Below, one piece after another: positions 36,201 to 48,574 of a stretch of 64,000 nt of DNA (the stretch's first letter is position 1; every line of letters starts with the position of its first letter). This DNA is from Antilocapra americana. Lineage: Eukaryota; Chordata; Mammalia; Artiodactyla; Antilocapridae. Both the position numbers and the translations under genes were made by a program. Location: contig ML664174.1 of the NCBI GenBank assembly GCA_007570785.1, forward strand, positions 647,023-711,022, given 5' to 3'. Under the pieces are notes generated by a model, which was not told where the DNA came from, searched no databases, and saw only the letters and a program-made list of their open reading frames with translations.

Positions 36201-39200
36201 TGTTGGCATCAACACCGCAAAGGCAACGATGAGGGCCAGAAAGGGGACGGTCTAACTGACTCCTCTCGTTTTACAGATGAGGAAACTGAGACAGAGAGGA
36301 GAAGTAAGTCTCTACTTGGGGTTTTGAAATGGTTTATCTTGGGGACAGCTGCCATCTCTTCCCACCCTGTTGTGAAAGTGCACGCGCGTGCGCACACACA
36401 CACACAGAGTACAACAAACTGTATTTGCTATCACATATGCAACAGATCTTTAACACATCAAAATGCTTTTTAAACTCTGCCACTTTACTGTACATAGATG
36501 GTATTCAGCATCTGGAAAGAAAGGAGTTTATCTGATCATACTTGCTAGAGACAGAAAAATGGAGCAAATGCATCATTCAACCAGAAAAAAATTAAATAGA
36601 AACCATAAGGAACAGGGCAATTTACCATTTGGATAATTTGATAAAGTCATTTGATAAACTGGTATTAGTTTTCCTTGACCCTGGGACAAATCCAGGAGGG
36701 CCTCAATCCTGGTCACTTGAAGAAGGCCAAACTAATGTTTTTCTTCACACGCTACCCCAGCTCCAACCTCCTGAAGGCTTACTTCCCTGACGTTCAGGTA
36801 AAGTCCTTCAACTGAGTTTCAGTCTCTGCAAAACTCCCATGTGGCCACAGGTGTTTCCCACGTTGAGTCAAATTCTAGGTCATCATCTGCGCACTTTAGC
36901 TCCTCTTCTTGTTGTGAAATTTTTGTCCTGGGCTGAGAAACTGTTTAAATAAACAGGGGTAACTTTGGGGGTAGGAAGTTTGGGTCTCTGAATTTAAGCT
37001 TCTGAGGTACAGTTAAGACCCAGAAACACTTAGGGAGGGAGGCAGCATCTTTAACCTAGTGTTCTGTCTTTGCTGGGGACACTATAAAAAAGAGAATATA
37101 TCAAGAGTTGGACACTGTCGCTGTTAAAATTTACCTTCAAACTTTTGTGTTTCAAAACTGAGTGAAGGTGCATACAAATCAATATGACAATATGAAAAAT
37201 CAAGCTCTGATGGTTGGAACCAGGCCTTGCATGTTTCCATAGTTTCAGAAGGCCTCCTTTACCCTGGGTGTTGGGTAAGGGGCTGTTAATACTTTGTCTC
37301 TCATAATCCTTTCTTTTTTTGAGCTATTTCCCTCATACCCAATTGCTTGCTTCATCCCTGAACCAAGTTCTCATTTTTGATTCATTCTGCAACTCTGAGT
37401 TGCCAATACATAGTCCTCCAATCTATACCATTACCCCTTTCCTTGGTTCTTTACCTGGCAGAGGGCACTGGGGCTGTGATATAATCTACCTGGGTGCTGC
37501 AGAAACTGGGACCACACTGATCTTGACCTTGGGCACTCCCAAAGTCACACTTAAGGAGTGAAAAACCTTTGTAAGTCTAGACTATAAAATACATTTGTTT
37601 TCTACTGGGCATTACAGCTAATTCAGATTTTTTCATGTATAATTGTATAGGCTTAGAAAATAGCTGTGACTTCTTTTTTAAAGAAAGCCCTGTTTAGTGT
37701 GACTTGAAGCCACTCTTGCTAACCCCTGTGTTGAACTGGAAGTTGACAGTTCTGACTCTGAGCACCTCGTGGCAAACATCTGACTTCATGGATCCTGTCG
37801 TTTGCACAGTTCAACCGCTGCATCACCTCCCAGATGATCAAGTGGTTCAGCAACTTCCGTGAGTTTTATTACATACAGATGGAGAAATTTGCCCGGCAAG
37901 CGATTTCAGATGGTGTCACAAATCCCAAAATGCTGGTGGTGCTCCGTGACTCAGAACTTTTTCGTGCTCTCAACATGCACTATAACAAGGGAAACGACTT
38001 TGAGGTGAGACCATGCACTCGGGTCCCAGGAGGTCTGATGAGTGCCTTCCCTTTGTGATTGGAGTTTTAGAAAAGATCCCCTTCCATGTCTGTCCTTAAG
38101 TCACTGAGAGCAGGGCAGCCTGGGACCCATCTCTGTACCATCCACAAAGATGACAGCCTCCACGTCTTCTTGTAGGCAACAGGTAGATGCCACAAACTGA
38201 ATCTCCAGCCAGTCTTTATTCAGAAACATGGGCAGAGGTCAGGTGTTATGCCATTTTAGACAATACTCTGTAATGACCGGGGTTTCACACCCTGAAAACC
38301 TTCTTGCCTTTTCACCAGGGGGCCCAGGATAAATGCCGGGCTCTAGCTGCAGCGCTAGGTCTTGGCCAAAGTTTTCTTTACACCAGTTTCTGTTCACAAT
38401 TTGGTTCTCATCTTTATTCTCCCTTGAGCAGTTTTATCTGTAGGCCTTCCATGGCAAGGCATTTCAAATCCCTTCCTGGAAGTAACAGACAATACTTAGG
38501 CTGCTCAGTCCTTTAGGGACCCCTATGAAGGCACACTGGTGGCACCTTAGAGGTAAAGCATCAGCGAAGGGCAAGCAAATGGCCCAAGTGTCACAAGTGA
38601 GAGCTTGTAATCTTCCTTGTGTGTGGCCAACAGCTCTGTTGGGCTGACATCTCGTTCTGTAGGTGCCCGGTGTCTCTGGTCACTGACCACACTGCCCTCT
38701 TCTTGCATTTTTCACTTGACTCTGCGGTCACAAAGAGCAGTGTATTGACACCTCCAAGAAAGCAAAGAACTGCTGGCATCTGCTGGTCAGATCCCCATCA
38801 GAATATGTTTGGAAACTTAAGCCTACCTGTGGGAAAAATGGACCATGCCTCCTTTGAGAGACTCGTGGGGGTCCAGGCATGTGGGTGGGGGGCAGCACTG
38901 CCTTGTCTCTCCATGTAGGGGTGGTCATCTGGCAGGCAGTGGTGGCAAGCCCCCAGCCCAGGCTGGATCTGGAGGCCCTATAGGATGTCCCATCATTAAC
39001 GGTGACAGTTTGGGTGAGGTCCTGGAACACAGTCTTGAGCCCTCTCCATCCCCAAGCCAAATGGTTGGCTTTGGAAGCAGGAATGATTCCAAGCCCTTCG
39101 AATCCAGTCCCCAAAGAAGGTGGAATGAGGTACGACCATCGTAAGCTTGGGGGCAGTTCTTTCCACGTGAGGCACTAAGGAAAAGAATACTAAAAACCTC

Positions 39201-39713
39201 TTTTGAACCAGATTTCATTTCAACCAGAGTCAGAATTCCCCACTTGCTAAAAATGTCACCTATTAACGGAATCAGCTACTCCCACAGAGGGACTGTCCTA
39301 ATCCGTTTTTTCCCAGGGCTGTCTCATCAGTATCATCATTTTAAGGTCTGTATTTGATGAGGGAGCAAGGGATCCTTGGGGCTGCAAAAGTCAGGGGCCA
39401 GTAGAGTGGGGTGCTCTGATCAGCCTGCAACCCAAGGAACAGGCAGCATCAGGCAGGGAGGTCTGGATGGCGCCAGGCTGCACAGCCTCAGGTTTTTTCT
39501 TTCTCATGGGTCTCTTTGGGAATGCAGGTCCCAGACTGCTTCTTGGAAATCGCCAGCTTGACGTTACAGGAGTTCTTCAGGGCTGTCTCCACAGGCAAAG
39601 ACGCAGATCCTTCCTGGAAGAAACCCATTTATAAAATTATTTCGAAACTGGACAGTGACATCCCAGAGATATTCAAATCTTCCAGCTATCCCCAGGAATT
39701 GTTTCGGAATTAA
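31969..39713 (+). CDS. PROX2: PROX2, prospero homeobox 2 transcription factor, complete
   Basis: A prospero-family homeodomain transcription factor acting in the nucleus. Four exons, 31969-33264, 36696-36797, 37810-38004 and 39528-39713 (stop TAA at 39711), give 592 codons, which matches the human protein length as I recall it. In order: the family motif [16 protein letters not shown] (about 57-72), a basic patch RGRKRKQ (about 97-103), a Leu-rich coiled coil (about 131-152), a conserved helix [20 protein letters not shown] (219-238), then the homeo-prospero domain from [16 protein letters not shown] to the C-terminus ending PQELFRN. The start ATG has G at -3 and G at +4. The first intron is read as U12-type AT-AG; only this reading keeps the homeodomain in frame. 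Introns 2 and 3 are normal GT-AG. The gene is divergent from DLST. Confidence 0.95.
33265..33273 (+). promoter_or_regulatory. PROX2: U12-type 5' splice site, PROX2 intron 1
   Basis: The intron begins ATATCCTTT, a full match to the minor-spliceosome consensus (A/G)TATCCTTT. It follows directly on a complete codon. The 9-base match is highly specific for U11/U12 recognition and is not the major GT consensus. Confidence 0.9.
34709..34938 (-). mobile_element. Bov-tA SINE in PROX2 intron 1
   Basis: A reverse-oriented A unit (AAGTCGCTTCAGTCGTGTCC ... GGCAAGAATACTGGAGTGAG), then the inverted tRNA head with GGATCGAACCTG and a T-run, ending at GGGAAGCCC. Confidence 0.93.
35200..35410 (+). repeat. MIR-like ancient repeat
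   Basis: GGGGCCCAGAGAAGGTTAAG and GGGCTTGCCCAGGGTCACAC are classic MIR/L2-associated sequences. Boundaries are uncertain. Confidence 0.5.
35818..36130 (+). repeat. Old mammalian repeat (L2-like)
   Basis: It begins ATTCACCAAACATTTATTGA GCACCTACTC and continues through CAAGGAGCTCACAGTC to a GGCATCTGAGTTGAGACGGG segment. This pattern is common to very old mammalian interspersed repeats; I am not sure of the exact family. Confidence 0.5.
36671..36679 (+). promoter_or_regulatory. PROX2: U12-type branch point, PROX2 intron 1
   Basis: TTCCTTGAC matches the U12 branch consensus TTCCTTRAY at every position. The branch A (36678) lies 17 bases before the AG at 36694-36695, within the short distance range known for U12 introns. 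There is no long polypyrimidine tract, as expected for this class. An AC at 36686-36687 is a closer candidate terminus but would shift the frame and give an early stop. Confidence 0.9.
36696..36797 (+). CDS. PROX2: PROX2 exon 2, start of homeo-prospero domain
   Basis: 34 codons, [20 protein letters not shown] then [14 protein letters not shown], followed by a GTAAAG donor. It encodes helix 1 and part of the prospero-type homeodomain. It begins after TCCAG in phase 0, matching the phase-0 end of exon 1 only under the U12-type reading. Confidence 0.96.
37810..38004 (+). CDS. PROX2: PROX2 exon 3, homeodomain recognition helix and prospero domain
   Basis: 65 codons beginning [20 protein letters not shown] and ending [12 protein letters not shown]. 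It contains the prospero homeodomain recognition helix ([12 protein letters not shown]), with Ser-Asn in the WFSNFR core as in PROX1. Acceptor TTGCACAG, donor GTGAGA, phase 0 at both ends. Confidence 0.97.
39528..39713 (+). CDS. PROX2: PROX2 exon 4, C-terminal prospero domain and stop
   Basis: 61 codons plus stop, [20 protein letters not shown] ... [20 protein letters not shown] then QELFRN. This is the terminal part of the prospero domain that packs on the homeodomain. The acceptor is AATGCAG. The 3' untranslated region follows. I see no AATAAA in the first 1.6 kb downstream; one occurs at about 42.28 kb, too far to assign safely. Confidence 0.96.
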   Translation, partial: VPDCFLEIASLTLQEFFRAVSTGKDADPSWKKPIYKIISKLDSDIPEIFKSSSYPQELFRN

Positions 39714-42700
39714 GATCCCACAAAGTGAGGAGTAACTGGCCTGGCTTTCCTGGGTTTGCTTCTCAAATGGCAGTCAGTACAATTGTAGTCATATAAAGAG
39801 GGCATATAGAGAAACCCCTCAAAAAGGTACTACGACCGCTTTTTATCATTGATTTCCTTTTCCAGAATTACCAGAGGTTTAACATTAACTGTAAAATACA
39901 GTAAAAGGAACACAATGGTTTGGAACCAGAAGAATCTCCACTCCACTGTTTCCAGGTACCATAACCCTGTGAACTTGCAGGTGTCTCTGCATCAGTAAAC
40001 CGAGGTTATAAGGATAAAGAGATAACTCTGAGAATGCTCTGTGAAATGTTACGCACTACACAAATGTTCCTTTTTTCCCCCTTCAGCTTTCAGATAAGTT
40101 ATCTTACTTGGAGTCTTTTTTACAAGTTGCTGTTTCTAGTTACCTATTTATCAAGTTTCACTGATTTGCAAGACACTTTCAAATACATTACCTTTAAGCT
40201 ATTTATCCTGAAAAGTAGATATTATCTTAATTTTAAAAATAACCAAACAGAATCTTAGAACTGTAAGTCGCCAAACGCTACGAGGCCAGGGCATTTAGGT
40301 TGGGAGGGGTGGTCAGGAGCATGGAGGCACCCACGACCTTCTGATGCCAGGCTGCACAGGGACCACCTCGTTTTGCTGCCCATGCTCTCACACAGGCCAC
40401 TGTCCCCAGTGATCATCCAGCACTGATGCAGAACTGTCTTCTGACAACCCTTGCCTGGCACTTAGGAGTGCTTCATCACCCGGAAGTCCACCGATCGTTT
40501 CTGCAAAGCCAACACAAACTTTCTACAGGACTTGAGTGTTGCTATACATTCACAGTCATCTGCTGTAAGAGTTTATCAGCAGTGAAATAACCCGAACTGG
40601 CTCTAGTTGACCAATGCAATTAATGCACCAAGCTCCTATGTACCAAAGAAACTGAACTTCAGGCCATGAAAGCTAGAAAGGGCCTGAGGGGCTCATCTGG
40701 CCCAGCTTGCTTAAATGAGGAAGGCGGAAACTGCAACTCAGACGGGAGGCTTGTGCACAGCCTCCCAGATGATGAATGGCGTAACTGAGATAAATACGAC
40801 ATCACACAGAAATGGAAACTCCCTTGCTCTGTAAAGACCTTACAGCCCATGGTCAATCTTTCACAGATAAAGGAATTCAGGAAATCAACTTTTTTTTTCT
40901 TTTCCCCCTGCTGGTCCAACAAAAATGGTGACTTGCTCTGAGCATATAAGCAAGACCTCTGGAATGCTGGGTAACTGCAGCATCCCAGCTGGTCAGAATC
41001 TAGTCTTTGAAAGCATGCCAAAAGTACACAGGCCGGGGCGGGCATCACTCAGAGCTTGTTCCAACCAAAGGGTGTCTGTGATTTCATTAGCTTACTGCTT
41101 TTTCCTCTACAGAAGTTACTGTATCAACTACCCTACTTCCTTGACTTTTCAGGTCAGCTGATCAGATAGGATGAAGTTCCTAAATTATTGCTAGATGTAT
41201 CAACACAAAAAGGGGAGGAAAGGAGTCTTTCTTTTGAATTTTCTCTTACTCTAAACAACCAAGAGGAAAAACAAAACCAAAAAAAGAAAAATACTCAGCC
41301 CGAACCAGTATTTTGGGGTTGTTTCAAGGTTATTTGTAAGTGTCCTTCAGTACATCCAAATGCACTCAGATGATCTTTGCCCTATTTTCTCCCACAATGT
41401 TCCCTTTACAAAAATGAAAGACTCTGCCAAATCTAAGTTTAAAAAGTAAGCAAGCACTGAGTATCCTGAACAAAGGCAATCATTTCTCTGTGTTTGGAGA
41501 CAGGAGAAGAACCTGCTGTCCAGAGTGACATTACATAGTTATTTAAGACATTCATGGGAAGCAATTCCAAGTTCACATGGTTGTTCAATGTGAACAGCCA
41601 CTTTCTGTCCCAAACCTGAAATTCATTAGTGTGTGTTTTAAACACGGAGCCAAGCCACCTCTAGGGCAGTGAACCCTGAAATGTACGAGCTAAAACTGAA
41701 AACACTTGTATACTGCAGCCTTTCCAGAAGTGTTCTCTAACCACTGAGCTAAACACACAAGAACGTATAAAGATATATGCTCTGCCAACAGAAGAATTTT
41801 CTATTTTATTTTTCTGTTTCTACCAAGAATGGAGGGAACACATTCAGTGTTCTTTTAGCAGTCATAATATTGCCAAAGGTCAATTGTTTATTCACCTTTT
41901 TCTTCCCATTAAGGTGCACGTGGGTACTATTCTCTCCCAAATTAAACATGCTCAGTGTCTTGCCAAATACTGTATAACTGTCCAATCCTTCCTTGATGGA
42001 CAGTAGGGGCTGGACTGTGGTTTAAGGTGATGGCACTATTGAGGGATCAATGTCCGATTATCAACCAAAAGCAGGCAGTTAACTGGCATTCCATGCAGAA
42101 AGAGGTTCATTAGGACCCTTTACATCAAACATGGTTCCATTCAGTATACACAGCTCCAAACCAGATTCATACAGTAAAGAGGCCAAAGGCATCTCCTAGG
42201 TATATATATAAGGGGCACCTGAACCATTTTCTTTCCATCAGAGAAAGTGCACACCTGGCAGAGACAGCACACCACTCTTTAATAAAGTTGCATACCCCAA
42301 ACCTATGGCGGTATATAGGTCTACTTTTTAAAATATGTCTGTTTTCAATGATGTAGAATCTTCAGAGAAATTAATAATTTAAAATAAGGCTTCCATAACA
42401 TAATTTTACATGTGCCTTTAAGAAAATATGTCTTTTAAAGTCAAATCCTTAAAAAAACTTGCTGAAATTTTGGTGACCAGTTTCCTGGATGAAGTGTTAT
42501 TCTAAATTGTTCATAATCTAAAAAAAGTGAAGTATAGTTGATGTTTGTTTCTGGAGTACAGCAAAGTGTAAATGCTCATAATCACAGATTCCCTTTTTTT
42601 CCCAATAGTTTTGAAGCTTTGCTCTGTAAAGTAGGTTGAACATAGTTTGATGATGCAAGCGTCCAAAACAAAATAGAAATTTGAGAAACCCATTGATTCT

Positions 42701-43441
42701 TTCTTACACACACTCTTAGGTACCTGTATAGATTTCATGTAATGTTAAGATCATTTTCTCAGGACTGAGAAAACCAGAAAAGGTAATGAAATATAGTGAT
42801 GAGGGAGAGCAGAGCTATAGTTCTGTCAGGCTGATGCTTGTGACAATACAGCAACTATAATACTTATCATGAAAGTATAAAATTATTCCTGGTCAGATTT
42901 AAGTATATACAACAAACACTGTAAGGAATGAGCTCTGGTTACCTATTTGAGATTATTGATAATGTATGCTGTATCCCTGAGGTAGATCATGGTACCTATA
43001 CTTAAAAAGATGTACTAAGTGCTCAGTTGTAGAATAAGATAGTTCATGAAAACGGCATTTTTAAAGGGTAGACAATTCCTACAGACCAGAAGTACTTTCA
43101 GATTATATGAACTTAAATACTACAACCAAGTACCCAGGAGTTGATGCTCAATCATGTTGTTTTGGAAATTAGATGTGAAGCCCCCGAGAAAGAAGGGGAA
43201 TGTCTGATGAAACGCTGAGGACAAGTATAGATAATGAAAACAGAACAGGAACACTCACCCACCCTCCGCCAAACTCCACCAGCTTCACATGTTCATACAT
43301 TCCCTGAACAATCTGCCTTCTCTTTCACAGAGTCCCTTGGGGTTGTTTCTCACAATCCTATCCTTCATACTCATAAACTCTTGCTTTGCCACTTTGGAAT
43401 TCTCCAGAGTCAGCCCTTAAACGTCAGATCCTAGTCTTCCC
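39714..43441 (+). other. PROX2 3' flank
   Basis: Mostly unique AT-rich sequence. It should include the PROX2 3' untranslated region at its left end. The only strong AATAAA on the plus strand that I noted is near 42281. No exon of another gene is recognisable on either strand. Confidence 0.5.
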
Positions 43442-45060
43442 TTCAGTTCAGTTCAGTCACTCAGTCATGTCTGACTCTTTGTGACCCCATGGACTGCAGC
43501 ACGCCAGGCCTCCCTGTCCATCACCAACTCCTGGAGCTTATTCAAACTCATGTCCATCGAGTCGATGATGCCATCCAATCATCTCATCCTCTGTCGTCCC
43601 CTTCTCCTCCCACCTTCAATCTCTGCCAGCATCAGGGTCTGTTCAGATGAGTCAGCTCTTTGAATCAGGTGGCCAAAGTACTGGAGTTTCAGCTTCAACA
43701 TCAGTCCTTCCAATGACTATTCAGGATTGATTTCCTTTAGGATAAACTGGTTGGATGCCCTTGCTGTCTAAGGGACTCTCAAGAGTCTTCTCCAACACCA
43801 CAATTCAAAAGCATCAATTCTTCAGCACTCAGCTTTCTTTACAGTCCAACTCTCAAATCCATACATGATACTGGAAAAACCATAGCTTTGACTAGACGAA
43901 CCTTTATTGGCAAAGTCATGTCTCTGCTTTTTAATATGCTGTCTAGGTTGGACATAGTTTTTCTTCCAAGGAACAAGTGTCTTTTAATTTCATGGCTGCA
44001 GTCACCATCTGCAGTGATTTTGGAGCCAAGAAAATAAAGTCTCTGTTTCCATTATTTCCCCATGAAGTGATGAAACCGGATGCCATGATCTTAGTTTTCC
44101 AAATGCTGAGCTTTAAGCCAACATTTTCATTCTTCTCTTTCACTTTCGTCAAGAGGCTCTTTAGTTCTTCTTCGCTTTCTGCCATAAGGGTGGTGTCATC
44201 TGCATATCTGATATCTTGATATTTCTCCCAGCAATCTTGATTCCAGCTTGCGCTTCATCCAGCCAGGCATTTCTCATGATATACTCTGTAAGTTAAATAA
44301 GCAGGGTGACAATACATAGCCTTGATGTACTCCTTTCCTGATTTGGAACAAGTCTCTTGTTCCATGCCCAGTTTTGTTGCTTCTTGACCTGCATACAGAT
44401 TTCTCAGGAGGTGGTCAGGTGGTCTGGTATCCCCATCTCTTTAAGAATTTTCCAGTTTGTGGTGATCCATACAGTCAAAGGCTTTGGTGTAGTCAATAAA
44501 GCAGAAGCAGATGTTTTCCTGGTATTCTCTTGCTTTTTTGATGATCCAACAGATGTTGGCAATTTGATCTCCGGTTCCTTACTTTTCTAAAGCCAGCTTG
44601 AACATCTGGAAGTTCACAGTTTACATACTGTTGAAACCTGGCTTGGGGAATTTTGAGCATTACTTTGCTCTCATGTGAGATGAGTGCAATTGTGTGGTAG
44701 TTTGAGCATTCTTTGGTAATGTGTTTCTTTGGGACTGGAATGAAAACTGAACTTTTCCAGTCCTGTGGCCACTGCTGAGTTTTCCAAATTTGCTGGCATA
44801 TTGAGTGCAGCACTTTCACAGCATCATCTTTAAGGATTTGAAATAGCTCACCTGGAATTTCATCACCTCTGCTAGCTTTGTTCAGTGATCCTTCCTAAGG
44901 CCCACTTCACTTTGCATTCCAGGATGTCTAGCTCTAGGGGAGTGATCACACCAACTTGGTTATCTGGGTCATGAAGATCTTTTTTGTATAGTTCTTCTGT
45001 GTATTCTTGCCACGTTAGGTCCATACCATTTCTGTCCTTTACTGTGCCCTCATATTTTTC
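43442..45060 (-). mobile_element. BovB (RTE) LINE, 1.6-kb 3' portion
   Basis: It starts with the reversed 3' tail AGTTCAGTTCAGTCACTCAG and runs back through degraded reverse-transcriptase sequence (minus-strand peptides such as MAESEEELKSLLTKVKEKNE). Stops and frameshifts break the frame. It is 5'-truncated. Confidence 0.94.
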
Positions 45061-45304
45061 TCCTCATATTTCTTCCACCTGGACTATCTCCTGATCACTG
45101 CTTCTCCTTAACTAAGTTTGAAAAGTAAACAAGCACTGGGTACCTTAGGCTAGAAAATCAGTCTAAGACCAGAATGTCTCACTTTCCTCCACTTTATTCT
45201 CAGTAATATGATCTGCAGTCTCCCTACATTCACTTTCCCCCTCAACCAACACCTTTCCAAAGAAGAGTACTGTGGTTAGGGGCATGAGTTCTAGAGTGAC
45301 TTTT

Positions 45305-45425
45305 GTTTCTGGCTCAAGCACCTACCAGCTATGATCTCTGCAAACTGTTTATTCCCTTGGCTTCAGCTTTCCCATTTGTAGAACAGAGATAATAATAAAA
45401 GTAAATAACTACCTCGGTAACACGG
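45305..45425 (+). repeat. MIR-like ancient SINE
   Basis: CTCAAGCACCTACCAGCTAT, TTATTCCCTTGGCTTCAGCT and GTAGAACAGAGATAATAATA fit the MIR core. Approximate ends. Confidence 0.6.
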
Positions 45426-46436
45426 TTCTCAAGTCATACATGTGAAATTCTTGGCACACTCCCAGTGTACAGCAGGTGCTCAGTAGCTACGTTCTTACTA
45501 CTCAGCAGTCATAAACTGTTGGCAAAGTTATGAATTTTACTCCTACCAGTGAAAAATAATTATTTCTTAAGAATGGCACTGATGTGTGACATTACTGACA
45601 CAAAACATATTATAAATTTCCTTTTCACTATAACCATGCAGTAACGTGCACTGATTTAGGGGATGACAGCATAAAACATAGCTTTAAAGTGGTATCTCCT
45701 GAGAGGCAAACAAAACCCCGCTTTAAAAAAAGCCTTGTGCTATTAACTTTATATGCATCCTCCTTGACTCTTTGTAAAAATTGCATGTTGACGTTCTGGT
45801 TACTAGACGTATGTATGACACTTTCATTGCTATTTGCTAGTTGGTTGCTAATACATCAACATGTTTTTCTTTTTTATAGGCCAACACATTGCCTTTTTGA
45901 CATGCTTTTAGCCTTAAACTTTGTGACTCAGGTACTGATAGTATTTCTAAAATTATCCTACTTGCTGTCTTTGGCAACTGCTTTTTAAAGCTGTATCAAT
46001 GTTCACTGGACAGTTTGGCTTGAGTATTTTATGAATTAATTTCTGCACAGTTATTCAAAACATCTTTCAATTGTTCTGCTTGTTAGCGAGGCTGTCCCAC
46101 TGCTTTCTTGATTGGGTGGGTGGGTTCAGGGAGCATTTACTGACATAACCCTAGTTACTTAAGAGAGGAAATTAATATTTCCTTAATATTTCCTCTCTTA
46201 ATATTTAAAATCTACATTTCCATAAAGATAACCTTGCTTCCGTATGGAAAAAAGTCTGACATCTCTTCTGGTTCTTTTCATTTTAGAGTCATTAAATCTG
46301 ATTATTTTATTCCTCTGCTCTTTTATGAATTGAGTTGGCGATGACTTTCTTCAGGATATTTAAGACTCTAGATGTTTTTTGCCTACTGTTTCTAAATAAA
46401 CTGACTTTTTCAAATCAAAGTTTATGAAACAATTTC

Positions 46437-47516
46437 TTGTTCAGTTGCTCAGTCATGTCTGACTCTTTGCAACCCCATGCACTGTAGCCCAACAGGCTTC
46501 TCTGTCCTTCGCTCTCTCCTAGAGTTCGCTCAAGTTTATGTTCATTGAGTTGGTGATGCTATCTAACCATCTCATCCTCTGTTGCCCTCTCCTCCTTTTG
46601 CTGTCCGTTTTTCCCAGAACCAGTCTTTTCCAGAGTCAGCCTTTCACATCAGGTAGCCAAAGTATTGGAGCTTCAGCTTCAGCATCAGTCCTTCCAATGA
46701 TTATTCAGGGTTGACTTCCTTTAGGATTGACTGCTTTCATCTCCTTACAGTCCAAGAGACTCTCAAGAATCCCCTCCAGCACCAGGATTCAAAAGCATCA
46801 ATTCTTCAATACTCAGCCTTTTTTATGGTCCAACTCACACATCTGTGACGACTAGAAAAATCATATATGGACCTTGTCTGCAAAGTGATGTCTTTGCTTT
46901 TTAATACACTGTCTAGGTTTGTCATAGTTTTCCTTCAAGAAGCAGGTGTCTTTTAATTGTATGACTAGTCACTGTCCACAGTGATTTTGGAGCCCTTCTC
47001 CCCACCGCTCAAATAACCTGTCATTGCTTTCCCCTTTCCCTATCTACTTGCCATGAAGCACTGGGACTGGATGTCATGATCTTGGTTTCTTGAATTTTGA
47101 GTTTCAAGCCAGCTTTTTCACTCCTCAAGAGGTTCCTTAGTTCCTCTTCACTTTCTGCCATCAGAGTGATATCATCTGCACATCTGAGTTTGTTATTTCT
47201 TCTAGCAATTGATTCCAGCTTCAGATTCATCCAGCCCAACATTTCGCATGATGTGCTCTGCATTTAAATAAGTAGGGTGACAATATACAGCCTTGTTGCA
47301 CTCCTTTCCCAATTTTGAACCGGTTATTTTATGCAAGGTTCTAACTGTTGCTTCTTGACCCACATACAGGTTTCTCAGGAGACAGATAAGGTGGTCTAAT
47401 AGTCCCATCTCTTTTAAGAATTTTCCAGTTTATTGTGATCCACACAGTCAAAAGCTTTAGCATAGTCAATGAAGCAAAAGGAGGTATTTTTCTGGAACTC
47501 TCTTGCCTTCTCTATG
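46437..47516 (-). mobile_element. BovB (RTE) LINE, 1.1-kb 3' portion
   Basis: Reverse-oriented copy from TGCTCAGTCATGTCTGACTC through a degraded reverse-transcriptase end (minus-strand peptide SIARRNNKLRCADDITLMAE, with the ADD-containing region corresponding to the polymerase active site). Multiple frameshifts make it inactive. Confidence 0.93.
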
Positions 47517-48574
47517 ACAACAGGATTATCAACTTGGTACTTTGCTGGACTCTTAGACTATTCAACCCCTGACAAATATCCCACAATTTTATAGGGCAGA
47601 ATATATTCTTTATAAATACCCCAAAGCTGCTTTTGTTCAAGATCCTGGTAAAGTTTAGGTACTTCATCCCTCATCATATATCCCATTACTTCACCAGGGC
47701 TGAGCTCACTGACTGAACCAACCAGAACAAACTTCAGAATTATTCTCTCCTATGGAACTCTTGACAAAGAGTGTCAGAAATAAGAGTTTCTATGGAAGAG
47801 AATGGGGTACAAGAGCACACATGTTAACAGTTTTTGCTAGACTGTAGATTTATCTGCAAATCCTGGGAACAGAAAGCTTAACACTGGACTTATATTCCTA
47901 AACACCTTAGTTTTGCCATACTGAATACAAAGATAATTAAAATTCCCGTACCATAAAATGGTAAATATGATTATGTATCATTCAGCTCTGGAGACAGTAA
48001 TTACCTAAACAATGTGAGGCAGAGTTTAATATGTTGACAATGCTGAGAATATGCTGTAAAGTGACAGTTTTCACTTGTTAAAGAATCATGCCTATTCACT
48101 TCAAATATATCAGGGCATTTCTCTAGGAAGTGGACAGTCTTCTCACTGTTTCAGGAACTAGAAAGACACCCTATTTATTGAGCAAATTTCACATGTTCTA
48201 AAAATTGGCAGAAAAAGCCAAACATTCAGTCCTTTGTTGCGCCAGAATTGTTGAATTTGCCCCCAAAATGAAGATCAAAGGCATATTTTTATGCTTTGGA
48301 GTGTATTTATCAGTTCACTCTCTTTAAATAAGTGATAACAATTAACCTCCTCAAAGCATAGTAACTGAGACACACATCTGTATTGATGATCCCACGGGGG
48401 AAAGAAAAAAAAAAAAGACCAAAGCCACTTGAGGTTTCAGAAGCTATGTGGCAGCCCCCAGCGCTACAAAGTTCTGAACTCAAGCTGGGGATGGGACTAC
48501 AAGCAAAGTGACTCATTCCATAGCCCTTAGCAGTTCTTCAGAATCCCTTGTGAAATATTATATCATGATTATGG

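Larger units (their letters stand above)
33265..39527 (+). other. PROX2: PROX2 introns: contents
   Basis: Intron 1 (33265-36695, 3.4 kb) holds a Bov-tA SINE at 34.7-34.9 kb, MIR-like sequence at 35.2-35.4 kb, an old mammalian repeat at 35.8-36.1 kb and a short CA tract near 36.39 kb. Intron 2 (36798-37809) and intron 3 (38005-39527) show no gene and no clear repeat. No additional coding exon was recognised. Confidence 0.7.

Noticed and set aside
36686..36687. AT-AC rather than AT-AG ends for the PROX2 U12 intron.
   Set aside because: The AC lies 9 bases from the branch A, which is possible for U12 introns, but joining there gives AAA TCC AGG AGG and a stop within a few codons, losing the homeodomain. 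The AG at 36694-36695 keeps the frame.
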